Shown: positions 16,457 to 25,794 of the stretch, one piece after another
Layout: every line of letters starts with the position of its first letter
Position numbering within the stretch: position 1 is the first letter of the stretch
Source: Alphaproteobacteria bacterium Ga0077535
Lineage (GTDB): Bacteria; Pseudomonadota; Alphaproteobacteria; Caulobacterales; Aquidulcibacteraceae
Direction: 5' to 3'
DNA: 64,000 nucleotides
NCBI GenBank assembly: GCA_001464425.1
Contig: LNEK01000012.1
Location: 62,001-126,000, forward strand
The notes under the pieces: model-generated
The model's database searches: none
What the model saw: the letters and a program-made list of their open reading frames with translations, nothing else
What the model was told of the DNA's origin: nothing
Made by a program: the position numbers and the translations under genes

Positions 16457-18742
16457 ATGCAAACCGAAACCTTGACGTTCGACGATCTCGTCACGCCGCT
16501 CGATCCCCTCGTGCTCGAACGGCATTTGAAACGCACGCCGGGCGTCGCTGACGCGAAGGCCAGTTTTGCAACGGGCTCGGTCACGGTTAAGTTTGATCCG
16601 GCGCTGACCAACGTCGCACTCGTACGCGAGGCCGTGAGCGCTTGCGGTTTTCATTGCCGCGGCGTGTCGGCTCCCCTTCATTTGACGCGTGCGCGTGAAC
16701 ACGAGGCTCACGCGCACAAGGCCGCGCCGGCGCCCTCCGAGCGCGGTCATCAAGACGCGAGTGACGTGGGCCACGAGATGGGCCATGGCGCGGGCATGGA
16801 CATGGCTGCCATGGCCAGGGACATGCGCAATCGCTTTCTGGTCGCGCTCGGTTTTTCCATTCCGATCTTTCTCCTGGCGCCGATGGGCATGGAGGCGATG
16901 CGGATCGATCCGCCGTTCGGCTGGGATCTTGAAGTCACGCTCTTCTTTCTCGCCAGCGGCGCCATCCTCTACCCAGGCTGGCCATTCTTTGTGGCGGCGG
17001 TGCGCGCGCTGAGGCACGGCGTCTTCAATATGGCGGTGCTGGTGCTGCTGAGCGTCGGCGCTGGCTACTTCTTTTCCATAGGCGCCACCTTCATTTGGGG
17101 CGGCGCTCAATTCTACGAAGCGTCGTCGGTCCTGCTCGTCTTCATCCTGCTCGGCCACTGGCTTGAGATGCGCGCGCGGGCAGGCGCTTCGGAAGCCATA
17201 CGACGGCTCATGGATCTAGCGCCGCCGATGGCGATCGTCGTGCGCGACGGCCAGGAGGTCGCGGTCTCAACAGCGGACGTGAAGCTCGACGAAATTGTCG
17301 TGGTGAAGCCCGGCGGCAAAGCCCCAGTCGACGGCGTCATCATCGAAGGACGCTCCGACATCGACGAATCCATGCTCACGGGAGAATCGTTGCCCGTGAG
17401 CAAGAGCGTGGGCGACGCCGTCATCGGCGGCACCATCAATAAGAGCGGGATGATCCGCTACCGCGCCACCAAGATCGGCGCCGACACGGCTTTGGCGCAG
17501 ATCGTCAAGCTCGTGCAGGAGGCGCAGAACTCAAAGGCGCCGGCGCAATTGCTCGCCGACCGCGCCTCGCAATGGCTGGTGATCGCCGCCATCATCATCG
17601 CTGCGGCGACGTTTGTGGTGTGGCTGGCAATCGGTCAGCCGCTTCTGTTTGCGCTCACTCTGGCGATCACAGTGCTGGTCATCGCTTGCCCTGACGCACT
17701 GGGGCTCGCGACGCCCATGGCCATCATGGTCGGCACCGGCATCGGCGCGCGTCACGGCATCCTGATCAAGGATGCAGTGGCGCTGGAGGATTCCGCCAAG
17801 CTCGATGTCGTCGTCTTCGACAAGACAGGCACGCTCACCTTAGGCGCGCCGAAGGTGGTTGAGGTGGTCGCGGGCGAGGGACTAAGCGAAAGCGAACTTG
17901 TCGCACTGGCCGCCGCCGTCGAGGGCGGTTCAGAACATCATATCGCCGTCGCCCTAAAAGAACGCGCCAAGGATCTGACGCTGCCAGAGGTCGCTGACTT
18001 CGCCTCGTTCGAGGGCAAGGGCGTCAGCGGCCGCATCGGGGGCGCGACTATTCTTTCAGGCAACGCCATGCTCATGGCCGACAACAAGGTGGCGTTCGGC
18101 AGGCTCGCCGGCGAAGCCGACCGTCTCCTGGGTTCCGGGCGCACCGTGGCTCACATCTCCCGCGACGGAGTTCTCATCGGCCTCATCGCCATCGCGGACG
18201 CAGCGCGCCCCACCGCGGCGGCGACGGTCGAGCGTCTCAAGCGCCAAGGCGTCGAAGTCGCCATGATGACCGGGGACAATCTGGCGACGGCCAAGCGCAT
18301 CGCTGGCGAACTCGGGGTCGATATCGTGCTTGCCGAAGTCCTGCCCGGCCAGAAGGCGCAAAAAATTAAGGAGCTGCAAGCGCAGGGCAAAAAGGTTGGC
18401 ATGGTTGGCGATGGCGTCAATGACGCGCCGGCGTTGACGCAGGCTGATGTCGGTTTTGCCATCGGCGCGGGCACCGACGTGGCGATGGAGAGCGCCGATG
18501 TCGTGTTGATGCGCAGCGATCCCTATGACATCGTGCGCGCCATCGAATTGTCGCGCGCGACGCTGCGCAAGATGCATCAAAATCTATGGTGGGCCGCAGG
18601 CTACAATGTGCTGGCGTTCCCGTTGGCGGCAGGCGTGCTCTATCCGCTGCTGCTCAGCCCCGAAATCGCGGCGCTGTCAATGTCGGGAAGCTCGGTGATC
18701 GTGGCGGCCAACGCGCTGCTGCTGCGCTGGGTGAAGCTCTAG
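16457..18742 (+). CDS. Heavy-metal P1B-type ATPase with CPD motif
   Basis: A 761-residue metal export pump. A degenerate HMA domain (residues 5-75, no CxxC) precedes a His/Met-rich linker ([22 protein letters not shown]). Eight or so helices carry the metal site [12 protein letters not shown], a CPD instead of the CPC of CopA or CPH of CopB. Catalytic parts are TGES, DKTGTLT (phosphorylated Asp) and [10 protein letters not shown]. The usual SEHP motif reads SEHHIAVAL, so its Pro is missing. Metal choice is uncertain; copper-like ions are likely given the Met/His linker and DUF2933/DUF5676 neighbours. Confidence 0.9.
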   Translation: MQTETLTFDDLVTPLDPLVLERHLKRTPGVADAKASFATGSVTVKFDPALTNVALVREAVSACGFHCRGVSAPLHLTRAREHEAHAHKAAPAPSERGHQDASDVGHEMGHGAGMDMAAMARDMRNRFLVALGFSIPIFLLAPMGMEAMRIDPPFGWDLEVTLFFLASGAILYPGWPFFVAAVRALRHGVFNMAVLVLLSVGAGYFFSIGATFIWGGAQFYEASSVLLVFILLGHWLEMRARAGASEAIRRLMDLAPPMAIVVRDGQEVAVSTADVKLDEIVVVKPGGKAPVDGVIIEGRSDIDESMLTGESLPVSKSVGDAVIGGTINKSGMIRYRATKIGADTALAQIVKLVQEAQNSKAPAQLLADRASQWLVIAAIIIAAATFVVWLAIGQPLLFALTLAITVLVIACPDALGLATPMAIMVGTGIGARHGILIKDAVALEDSAKLDVVVFDKTGTLTLGAPKVVEVVAGEGLSESELVALAAAVEGGSEHHIAVALKERAKDLTLPEVADFASFEGKGVSGRIGGATILSGNAMLMADNKVAFGRLAGEADRLLGSGRTVAHISRDGVLIGLIAIADAARPTAAATVERLKRQGVEVAMMTGDNLATAKRIAGELGVDIVLAEVLPGQKAQKIKELQAQGKKVGMVGDGVNDAPALTQADVGFAIGAGTDVAMESADVVLMRSDPYDIVRAIELSRATLRKMHQNLWWAAGYNVLAFPLAAGVLYPLLLSPEIAALSMSGSSVIVAANALLLRWVKL

Positions 18743-18963
18743 ATCGCGTGAGGTTGATCGAGCGCAAAGCGATCCGCCACCTAAGGCCATAAAAATACTC
18801 TTCGCGACCGCAACCATCGGCGCGCTCGATCCAACTCTCGGCGCCTGCTCGCCGCGCGACCGCCCAAGCCCCACCCATCGTCAATAGGGCGTGGCCATGC
18901 TCGCGCTGAGCCACGCGCCGCTCGCGGTGATGAGTCGGCGAGCTGAGGGCCGGCGCGCAAGAA

Positions 18964-19248
18964 TTATTGCGGTTGAACTGGCGTCTCGGCCGGCGCGGCC
19001 TCCGTCTCTGCTTGTTCGCGGCAGCCGGGGTGAGCCGCGGTCAGCATGCGACCGTTGTCGTGGGGCCGATTCATATCGTGGCTCGCCGTATCGTAAGGAC
19101 AATCGGTCGGCTCTGCTGGCATGGCGGAATCGCGCATAGCCTCGCCACGGGGGCCATGGCGATGCGTATCAGCCGGCGTCGTACATGCGCCAAGCGCCAG
19201 CAGCGCGCCGGCGGACACGACAGAAACAACGCTCTTCAACACGGGCAT
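18964..19248 (-). CDS. Small lipoprotein, His/Cys-containing
   Basis: A 94-residue lipoprotein: VLKSVVSVVSAGALLALGAC is the signal with lipobox Cys. The mature part has scattered His (DTHRHGPRGEAM, DTASHDMNRPHD) and two Cys, and ends in a Pro/Glu-rich tail. GAGGAG lies just before ATG 19248. Element 8 is 37 bp upstream, the same distance as for the lipoprotein at 1808-2098. A metal-related role is inferred from context. Confidence 0.62.
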   Translation of the reverse strand: MPVLKSVVSVVSAGALLALGACTTPADTHRHGPRGEAMRDSAMPAEPTDCPYDTASHDMNRPHDNGRMLTAAHPGCREQAETEAAPAETPVQPQ

Positions 19249-19285
19249 ATCGACAATCTCCTCGCAACGGCGCCTCAGCATTAGA

Positions 19286-19309
19286 ATACGCGCCAGATCG
19301 CTCTTGCCC
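19286..19309 (-). promoter_or_regulatory. GGG-N16-CGTAT promoter-like element 8
   Basis: Minus-strand GGG, 16 bases, CGTATTC, 37 bp before the lipoprotein start at 19248. Confidence 0.55.
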
Positions 19310-19340
19310 TGAACCTGCAGGCTTTGTTGGCGTTCACCCA

Positions 19341-19364
19341 GGGCGAACACCCTGTCGTGCGTAA
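19341..19364 (+). promoter_or_regulatory. GGG-N16-CGTAA promoter-like element 9
   Basis: Plus-strand GGG (19341-19343), 16 bases including GTG, then CGTAA, one base off the CGTAT of the other copies. It lies 65 bp before the Cfa gene and is divergent from element 8. Confidence 0.45.
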
Positions 19365-19428
19365 TCAATATGAACGTGCGTTTGAACGCACGCCCCAGCA
19401 GCGCACGTGAGAGGAAAGCGCGACTTCG

Positions 19429-20694
19429 ATGCTTGAACGATCAACCGACTCGCCACCTAGCGGCGCTGCGCGCCGCCAACAGCGTCACTTTCGCCTGTCC
19501 GAGACACTTCTTAGTGCAGCGCTCGATCAGCTCATTACGCGCGGGCGCCTTGTCGTCACGTTTCCCAGCGGTGAGCAGCGCCAATTCGGCGAGGACGCCG
19601 GATCGGCCGTTCTTGTCGCCATTAAAGATGCGAGCGCGCTTAGCCGGCTGATGGCCAATGCAGAACTGGCTTTGGGCGAACTTTACGTCGATGGCCTTAT
19701 CGCCATTGACGGCGACGATATCGATGGCCTGCTGGCGCTCGTTCTACAAAACCTTCGGCGCCATGGCTTCAAAACCGGGGCCGCGCCACCGGGCATGCGC
19801 CTCTTCGAGGCGCCGCGCCGCGAAATCAACGACAGAAAGCGCGCCGAACGCAATGTGGCGCATCACTACGACATATCGAACGAACTCTATCGGGTGTTCC
19901 TGGACGAGGATCTGCAATATTCCTGCGCCTATTACGAAACCGGCGCGGAGACGCTTGAAGAGGCCCAGGACGCCAAGAAGGAGCTCATCGCAGCGAAACT
20001 TTGCCTGCGTCCGGGCCTTTCGGTTCTGGACATCGGTTGCGGCTGGGGCGGACTTGCGCTCCACTTGGCGCGTACGCGAAGCGTCAATGTCCGCGGCATC
20101 ACGCTCTCGCAGGCGCAATTGCCGGTGGCGCGGGTGCGCGCCCAGGCGCAGAATCTAGCCGCACAGGCCGAATTCGTACTCGAAGATTATCGAGAGACCG
20201 AAGGCGCGTTCGATCGCATTGTATCGGTTGGCATGTTCGAGCATGTCGGGCGCGGCCACTATGACGAATTCTTCCGCCAAATAGCGTCGTTGCTCGCCGA
20301 GGATGGCGTTGCTCTGTTGCATACGATCGGACGCGCGGACGGAGCGGGCGCCACCAGCCCCTGGATCGACCGCTACATTTTTCCGGGCGGCTACATTCCC
20401 GCGTTGTCTGAGATCATGCCTGCTGTCGAGCGCGCCGGACTTTATGTGACCGACATCGAAGTCTGGCGGCTTCACTACGCTTACACCCTCCGCGCATGGC
20501 GAGAGCGCTTCGAAGCGCGCCTTGATGATGTGCGCGCTATGTTCGATGAGCGCTTCTGCCGTATGTGGCGCTTCTACCTGGCTGCAAGCGAGGCGGCGTT
20601 TCGGTACGGCGGCCATGAAGTGTTTCAGATTCAGCTGGCGCGTCGCCAGGACGCCGTTCCTCGAACACGGCGGTATTTGGAACGCGCTGGATGA
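19429..20694 (+). CDS. cfa: Cyclopropane-fatty-acyl-phospholipid synthase
   Basis: A 421-residue SAM-dependent enzyme that adds a methylene bridge across the double bond of membrane-lipid acyl chains, a membrane-hardening stress response. An N-terminal alpha/beta domain (about residues 1-120, ELALGELYVDGLIAIDGDDI) is followed by the methyltransferase core: HHYDISNELYRVFLDEDLQYS, then VLDIGCGWGGLALHLA (SAM loop), and SVGMFEHVG. GAGGAAAG lies about 10 nt before ATG 19429. Its place in the island suggests envelope protection. Confidence 0.93.
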   Translation: MLERSTDSPPSGAARRQQRHFRLSETLLSAALDQLITRGRLVVTFPSGEQRQFGEDAGSAVLVAIKDASALSRLMANAELALGELYVDGLIAIDGDDIDGLLALVLQNLRRHGFKTGAAPPGMRLFEAPRREINDRKRAERNVAHHYDISNELYRVFLDEDLQYSCAYYETGAETLEEAQDAKKELIAAKLCLRPGLSVLDIGCGWGGLALHLARTRSVNVRGITLSQAQLPVARVRAQAQNLAAQAEFVLEDYRETEGAFDRIVSVGMFEHVGRGHYDEFFRQIASLLAEDGVALLHTIGRADGAGATSPWIDRYIFPGGYIPALSEIMPAVERAGLYVTDIEVWRLHYAYTLRAWRERFEARLDDVRAMFDERFCRMWRFYLAASEAAFRYGGHEVFQIQLARRQDAVPRTRRYLERAG

Positions 20695-20973
20695 GAAGGT
20701 TCCGTCGCGTACGTCGCCGGACCAAGGATCAAAAGCGAGTGAGCGCGCGCGGCCCGAGGTTGCGCCATTACGGGGGGAGGGGCGCGAGGGTTGGATCCCA
20801 GGCCGGCGCGCTCATCTCCTATACGCACCAACGCTGTGGTCCCCTCATGATCGAGCGCTGCGGAACCCAGTGAAGTCGTTGGAGGGGCCAAACCTCAGGA
20901 GCCTTGGCGCCGTCCAAGGGCGCAGCAACCGCGTCGCACGACCACTCGCCGTTTTTATGTCGGAGTCGCTCCG
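20695..20973. other. Non-coding stretch with an orphan GGG-N16-CGTAT copy
   Basis: About 280 bp between cfa and the exporter. No convincing gene was seen. Copy 10 of the promoter-like element lies at 20821-20844 on the minus strand, but no clear minus-strand gene follows; only a 15-codon frame starts just after it. It may drive a small RNA or be a remnant. Confidence 0.4.
20821..20844 (-). promoter_or_regulatory. GGG-N16-CGTAT promoter-like element 10 (orphan)
   Basis: Minus-strand GGG, 16 bases, CGTATAGG. Unlike the others it has no recognisable gene downstream. Confidence 0.4.
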
Positions 20974-21843
20974 GTGAGCTTCGGCGCTCAAGTTCGTCTC
21001 GTCCTAGTGATGGCGCTTTGGGCGTCGTGCTTTCCGCTGATCGCCATAGGGCTTGAACTTGCGCCACATCTGGCGTTTGCGGCGCTCCGCGCCGCCACCG
21101 GCGGGATCGCGCTCATTGGCGTTTCGCTGGTCTTGCGCCGGCCGACGCCAAAAGACGCCGGCGCCTGGGGCATGATTGTTCTGTTGGCCCTAAGCGCGAC
21201 ATCGCTCGGTTTTCTCGGCATGTTTCACGGTGCGGCCTTCTTGTCGCCCGGCCTCGCCACGCTCATCTTCAGCACTCAGCCGCTCGTGGCCGCTGTGCTC
21301 GGGCGCATGTTTCTTGGCGAACAATTGACCGCACGGGGCGCTTTGGGGCTGGTGCTGGGCTTTACAGGTGTCGCCATCGCCAGCTGGCCCCAACTCACTT
21401 CGCCCAGTGCTTCGCTCTACCTGACGGGTGCGGGCTTTGTGATCGCGGCGGCGGCGGGAACGGCCGTCGGCAACGTGGTCATGAAGCGCATTAGTCAGAG
21501 CGTGGACGCGGCGACCGCTGTGGGCTGGAGTCTTGCGCTTGGAGCAATTCCGCTGGCGATTGCATCGGCCGCAACCGAAGACATCGCCATTGCCTGGTCG
21601 AGTGAATTCGTCGCGGCGCTCGCTGTCCTATCGCTCTTTGGCACAGCGCTCGCATTCTGGCTCTGGTTCGAAGCGCTCAAATCGGCCCCTCTGAGCGCGG
21701 CCAACGCTTTCAGTTTCCTTGTGCCGGTGTTTGCACTGGCGCTTGGCAGTATCTTCTTGGGCGAGCGTGTTGGCTTTCCAGAAATCGCGGGGGCTGCGCT
21801 CATTATCGTCGGCGTCGCCATGGCGCAGCGGCGCAGCGCATAA
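20974..21843 (+). CDS. EamA/DMT family exporter
   Basis: A 289-residue membrane protein with ten helices arranged as two EamA repeats (residues about 5-135 and 145-285). Features are GLELAPHLAFAALRAATGGIAL in repeat one, LGEQLTARGALGLVLGFTGV closing it, and FLGERVGFPEIAGAALIIVGV closing repeat two. The family exports amino acids, nucleobases or drugs; the substrate cannot be assigned. Start GTG 20974 is preceded by a weak site. It is probably the last gene of the island. Confidence 0.88.
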   Translation: MSFGAQVRLVLVMALWASCFPLIAIGLELAPHLAFAALRAATGGIALIGVSLVLRRPTPKDAGAWGMIVLLALSATSLGFLGMFHGAAFLSPGLATLIFSTQPLVAAVLGRMFLGEQLTARGALGLVLGFTGVAIASWPQLTSPSASLYLTGAGFVIAAAAGTAVGNVVMKRISQSVDAATAVGWSLALGAIPLAIASAATEDIAIAWSSEFVAALAVLSLFGTALAFWLWFEALKSAPLSAANAFSFLVPVFALALGSIFLGERVGFPEIAGAALIIVGVAMAQRRSA

Positions 21844-22063
21844 AGAAGTCCATGCACCTTCCCGTTACGCACGCGCTGGCGCGATCCCTCGGAGCGGCGG
21901 CTTCTGCGAGCGTTGTGGTGCGGGTTTGAGCGCAAAGCTTGGCCCATCGGCTGTTTGCCAGCATAGGGGCGCTCAAACAGGTTGCGGCGCAGGTGCAGCC
22001 GAGACTGGAGGCGCCAGTGGCGATTGAGCCGCCTCTCGCCGGTCGAGCGACATATCGCTCAGC

Positions 22064-22237
22064 CTATGCTCGGCCCCAAGCGCACATCAGCACCTCGCGG
22101 CGGCGCAACAGATCGCCGTAATGGGCGCAAAGGACACGGACTGGATCGGCCAGGGCCGCTTTGGCGAAGTCGCCTTGCGCCATGAGGGGCGCTGCGCCGA
22201 TCGCGGCGATCACGTTGCGGCGGGACGCGCGGGCCAT
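22064..22237 (-). CDS. Short Tat-signal-like protein, possibly a truncated paralogue
   Basis: A 57-residue frame starting MARASRRNVIAAIGAAPLMAQ, which resembles a twin-arginine export signal. The next part (DPVRVLCAHYGDLLRRREVL) resembles DPAAEACQAWLARNAEHERL of the upstream gene, so this may be a shortened copy of the same family. It starts 4 bp after that gene's stop, which supports translation. It ends early and may be decaying. Function unknown. Confidence 0.35.
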   Translation of the reverse strand: MARASRRNVIAAIGAAPLMAQGDFAKAALADPVRVLCAHYGDLLRRREVLMCAWGRA

Positions 22238-22241
22238 GGCC

Positions 22242-22730
22242 TCACCCGTCTCCATGCAGTGCGCGATAATCGCGCAGGAGGCTCGCGATCAGCCTGTGCA
22301 CATGCTCACAATCGGTCTTCGTCTCAAGGACGGCGATGGTGAGCTTGCCGCCAATGCCAATCGGCGACGCGGCGACGATGGCTGGAAGCGCCTTGAGCAA
22401 GGCGGCGTTTTCGTCGCTAAGCACCTCAATGCGATCGTCGAGAACGTCCAACTCACGGCTCTCAGGAAAACGGCGGCGCTGAGCGCGCGTTAGCTTCATC
22501 CAGTTGTGCTCGCGATGCAGGCGGGCCTCCAGCCGGCTCCATTGAATCGCGAGACGCTCGTGTTCAGCGTTGCGCGCGAGCCAAGCTTGGCACGCCTCAG
22601 CAGCTGGGTCGGCAGCGAGCGCGGCGCCAGGGATGAGCGGCGTGGCGGCGGCGGCGCCCAGGAAAAGTCGGCGGGTGGGATCGTCCGGGCGAGCGCGCTC
22701 GCTCGCCGCCGAAAGCGGGCGTCGGGACAT
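22242..22730 (-). CDS. Secreted hypothetical protein with Tat-like signal
   Basis: A 162-residue protein. The N-terminus has DPTRRLFLGAAAATPLIPGAALA, a twin-arginine-like signal with a clear cleavage region. The mature part is an alpha-helical segment (ACQAWLARNAEHERLAIQW, SRLEARLHREHNWMKLTRAQ) with later Glu/Asp-rich helices, like small phage- or element-linked hypothetical proteins in alphaproteobacteria. No enzyme motif is visible. A short related frame follows at once. Confidence 0.55.
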   Translation of the reverse strand: MSRRPLSAASERARPDDPTRRLFLGAAAATPLIPGAALAADPAAEACQAWLARNAEHERLAIQWSRLEARLHREHNWMKLTRAQRRRFPESRELDVLDDRIEVLSDENAALLKALPAIVAASPIGIGGKLTIAVLETKTDCEHVHRLIASLLRDYRALHGDG

Positions 22731-22813
22731 TTCTAACCCTTTTCATCTATAGTGATCGAAAAGCTAACAGGCGACCGGGTCAGCGTCAACTCAAATAGAA
22801 CATAAGTGCGAAA

Positions 22814-23059
22814 ATGGAACTTACAGCAGGTCAGCTACGTGCGGCGCGTGCGCTGGTGGATTGGAGTCAGGCGAAGCTCGCCGAAAAAACAAAACTGTCC
22901 GTGCTCACCATTCGTCGGATGGAGGGCGCTCGCGGGCCGTCCGGTAGTACGGAGGCGAACGTGGAAGCCGTTCGTCGAGCGCTGGAAGGTGCGGGCGTGA
23001 TTTTCCTCGAGCCCAAGTCGAATAAAGACGGTGGCGCAGGCGTACGTTTGAAGCGCTAG
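22814..23059 (+). CDS. Small HTH (XRE-type) transcription regulator
   Basis: An 81-residue protein that is almost only a helix-turn-helix: LTAGQLRAARALVDWSQAKLAEKTKLSVLTIRRMEG. The second part (STEANVEAVRRALEGAGVIFL) is the usual end of short XRE proteins, some of which control neighbouring element genes. It is divergent from the Tat-signal protein and lies before the conjugation genes; whether it controls them is unknown. Confidence 0.78.
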   Translation: MELTAGQLRAARALVDWSQAKLAEKTKLSVLTIRRMEGARGPSGSTEANVEAVRRALEGAGVIFLEPKSNKDGGAGVRLKR

Positions 23060-23224
23060 ACGGCTCTTCGTGCGCGAAACGGTCTGGGCTTGAGCAATGG
23101 CTTCAATGTGAAAGCATCAGTCGCTGCCGCTGCTGGCCAGATATTCGAGCGACATGTGAGGGCGGCGGTGTGAGTTAGCCGCGAGTGCCTTTTTGCACGA
23201 GCACGGCCAAGTGGCGCGCGTTGG

Positions 23225-23620
23225 TTATTTGGCGCCGTCCCTGGAGAGTAAGGCAGCAAGTTCATCGACCCGAGCCAGAGAATAGGATGGTATCTCACTC
23301 GAAAGGTGCGGCTGGTCTTCTGCCGTAAAGATCAATGCGGCGCCGTTGAAGTCCCCTTCGATGAGCATCGACTGCAGAGCGCGATAATCGACGGGTTCGA
23401 TCCGCGCCACGCAGCGTACAACGGTTAAAGCATCCCCCACTGTCGAACTGAGCGCTATGTCGATAGCTCGCTCCGAATCCAGCACACGTGCGAGGATCGT
23501 TATGCCGTTTGCTCTGAACTGCTCCTCGCAGAGGCGCGCCACATCAACCAGCGCGTCAGATCCAGACTGTGTTGCGTGTATCATCGGGTCGAAGCCTATT
23601 TGCTCACGCCACCGTATCAA
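23225..23620 (-). CDS. Hypothetical protein
   Basis: A 131-residue soluble protein with no motif I recognise. Mixed alpha/beta segments (DALVDVARLCEEQFRANGITI, ALTVVRCVARIEPVDYRALQSM, FNGAALIFTAEDQ) resemble the tail of restriction-endonuclease-like or DUF-type domains, but this is weak. It points away from the traG gene; the codon use looks like its neighbours. Confidence 0.45.
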   Translation of the reverse strand: MIRWREQIGFDPMIHATQSGSDALVDVARLCEEQFRANGITILARVLDSERAIDIALSSTVGDALTVVRCVARIEPVDYRALQSMLIEGDFNGAALIFTAEDQPHLSSEIPSYSLARVDELAALLSRDGAK

Positions 23621-23782
23621 ACTGAAAGATGCGAACGTCTCCTGACGAAAGTCAGGACGCGGGCTGTAAGGAGATCAACGTTTCGCGGAATTCCCGTAGC
23701 TAGGGAATGAACCTCTTGGCAATGGGCCCTTCGGCCCAATGACGCTGCGCGCCCCGGGGCTCAAGGTGGCTAGCGACGCCAG

Positions 23783-25789
23783 ATGCGAGCGGACATGCGC
23801 AGCGCAATCATCATTGCCGTTTCACTTTTGATCGCGCTGGTCGGAGCAGAGGCCGCCACGCAATATCTGGCGCAGGTTTTCGCGTATCAGCCGGCACTGG
23901 GCGGACCGTGGATCAAAACGGACGCGGGCGCTCTCTATGCTCCTTGGGCGGTGATCGAATGGACTGCGCGGTGGTCAGATCGCTTTCCCAAGCCGTTTGC
24001 CGTCGCACGTCTTATCGTGCTTGCCGGCTTCGCGGCGAGCTTTTTTCTCGCGACGCTCGGATTAAGACAACGGCTCCAGCTCAAACCGTTCGGCAAGGAC
24101 GCTTGGGCAAACTTCGTCGACATAGAGTCGGCCGGGCTCTTTGCCGAGCAGGGCGTGATCCTCGGCAGGTTTGAAGGTGAAATCCTCGCATATGACGGGC
24201 CGGGCCATCAGATTCTGATCGGCGCTTCGCGTTCGGGCAAAGGCCGCGGGCACATCGTGCCGACGCTTCTGTCATGGAGCGGATCGGCAATCGTGCTCGA
24301 CGTGAAAGGAGAACTCGATCACGGCGACCCCCGGCACGGGTTTCCGGGTGCGTCTGGGTATCGCGCGCTGTTGGGGCCAGTCCTGCGCTTTGCGCCGACG
24401 CAGAGCTCATCCAATTGCTTCAATCCGCTCCTCGAAATTCGCAAAGGCGAAAACGAAGTCCGCGATGTCCAGAACGTGGTCGACATCGTCGTCGATCCAC
24501 ACGGGCAAACACGCGGCGGCGAGCGGTTCTGGAACGACAGCGCCAAGAACATTCTAACCGGCGTCATCTTGCACGTGCTCTACACTGAGCCGGTGGAGCG
24601 TAAAACCCTCGCAGTCGTGCGCGAAAAGCTCGCCGACCTCGACCGCGCCGCCGACGAGATGCGCTCGACGCTTCATCGCCTCAATCCGCGCACCAAGTTG
24701 CCAGAGGTGCATCCCGAAGTTCTGCACGCCGCCACGTCCTATTTGACCGGCGAGGAGCGTCTTCGCTCTGGCATTAAGGCAACCGCGGAATCCTTCTTCG
24801 GCATTTTCGCCGATCCGGTCGTGGTGGAAAAGACGAGCCGCTCCGACTTCCGCATCGGCGATCTCATGTGCGCAGAGCGGCCCGTCACGCTTTACCTTCA
24901 GCCGCCGCCATCCGATGGCCCACGCCTTATGCCGCTGATGCGTCTCTTCATCGGTCAGGTCGCGCGCGCATTGATGGAAGATCAGACCCGGGACGGCCAT
25001 GGCCGTGAGAAGCGTCACCGCTTGCTGCTGATGCTCGACGAGTTTCCTCAACTCGGCCGCCTCGACTTCTTCGAGAAGATGATGGGCGCGATGGCCGGCT
25101 ATGGCCTCAAAGCATTCCTTGTGTGTCAGTCGCTCAATCACGTCATCAAGGCTTACGGTCGCGACAACGTCATACTCGACAACTGCCATTGTGTGACCTC
25201 ATTCGCTGCAGCCGATCCAGAGACCGCAAAACACATCGCCGAAATGGGCGGCGAAGTCTGGGAGATGCGCCCGCAAGAAAGTGAACATCGGCCCCGCTCA
25301 ATCCTGGGTCCGAAGAAAGGCGCCATCACCTATCGAGAAGAGCGCCGGCCGTTGCTGCTGCCTGGAGACGTGCGTGGTCTTCCTCAAGACCAACAGCTCA
25401 TTTTCGTTTCTGGTTGCAAGCCCATCCGCGCGAAGAAACTGCGATTCGATCAAGAGCGGATCTTTGCTGCGCGCCTGCGCCCGGCCGCGCCCAGCGTCGC
25501 CGCCCTCGTACATGACAATGGGTGGCGCGACGTGCGCGCTCTTGGCCGCCTGGTGAGGGAGAAAAAGCCGGTGACACCAGCGAAGCGGCAAGAGCCGTCA
25601 ACGCCGCCCCGCGCGCAAACCGACTTGTTCGAAGCGGATGAAGCGAAGGTTGCGCCGCCGACGCCGCCGACGGCGCCGCCACCGGCGCCTGGCGAAGCGG
25701 GAGCGAAGATCTCCGATCTGGCGCTTGCCAGCTTCCGCAATCCCGATGGCTCGCGGATAACCGAGCCGCCGCGCTCGAAAGGGATTTGA
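23783..25789 (+). CDS. traG: Type IV secretion coupling protein (TraG/VirD4)
   Basis: A 668-residue inner-membrane ATPase that links the relaxase-DNA complex to the transfer channel. Two N-terminal helices (residues 8-20 and 77-93) precede the motor domain. Walker A is GASRSGKG at 147-154, Walker B is LLMLDEFPQLG, and the ALKxFL-like stretch GYGLKAFLVCQSLNH follows. A Pro-rich tail (PPTPPTAPPPAPGE) closes it. Start ATG 23783; ATG 23795 is an alternative. It is the first gene of the tra/trb block, and the CopG gene starts 5 bp after its stop. Confidence 0.95.
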   Translation: MRADMRSAIIIAVSLLIALVGAEAATQYLAQVFAYQPALGGPWIKTDAGALYAPWAVIEWTARWSDRFPKPFAVARLIVLAGFAASFFLATLGLRQRLQLKPFGKDAWANFVDIESAGLFAEQGVILGRFEGEILAYDGPGHQILIGASRSGKGRGHIVPTLLSWSGSAIVLDVKGELDHGDPRHGFPGASGYRALLGPVLRFAPTQSSSNCFNPLLEIRKGENEVRDVQNVVDIVVDPHGQTRGGERFWNDSAKNILTGVILHVLYTEPVERKTLAVVREKLADLDRAADEMRSTLHRLNPRTKLPEVHPEVLHAATSYLTGEERLRSGIKATAESFFGIFADPVVVEKTSRSDFRIGDLMCAERPVTLYLQPPPSDGPRLMPLMRLFIGQVARALMEDQTRDGHGREKRHRLLLMLDEFPQLGRLDFFEKMMGAMAGYGLKAFLVCQSLNHVIKAYGRDNVILDNCHCVTSFAAADPETAKHIAEMGGEVWEMRPQESEHRPRSILGPKKGAITYREERRPLLLPGDVRGLPQDQQLIFVSGCKPIRAKKLRFDQERIFAARLRPAAPSVAALVHDNGWRDVRALGRLVREKKPVTPAKRQEPSTPPRAQTDLFEADEAKVAPPTPPTAPPPAPGEAGAKISDLALASFRNPDGSRITEPPRSKGI

Positions 25790-25794
25790 GCGCC

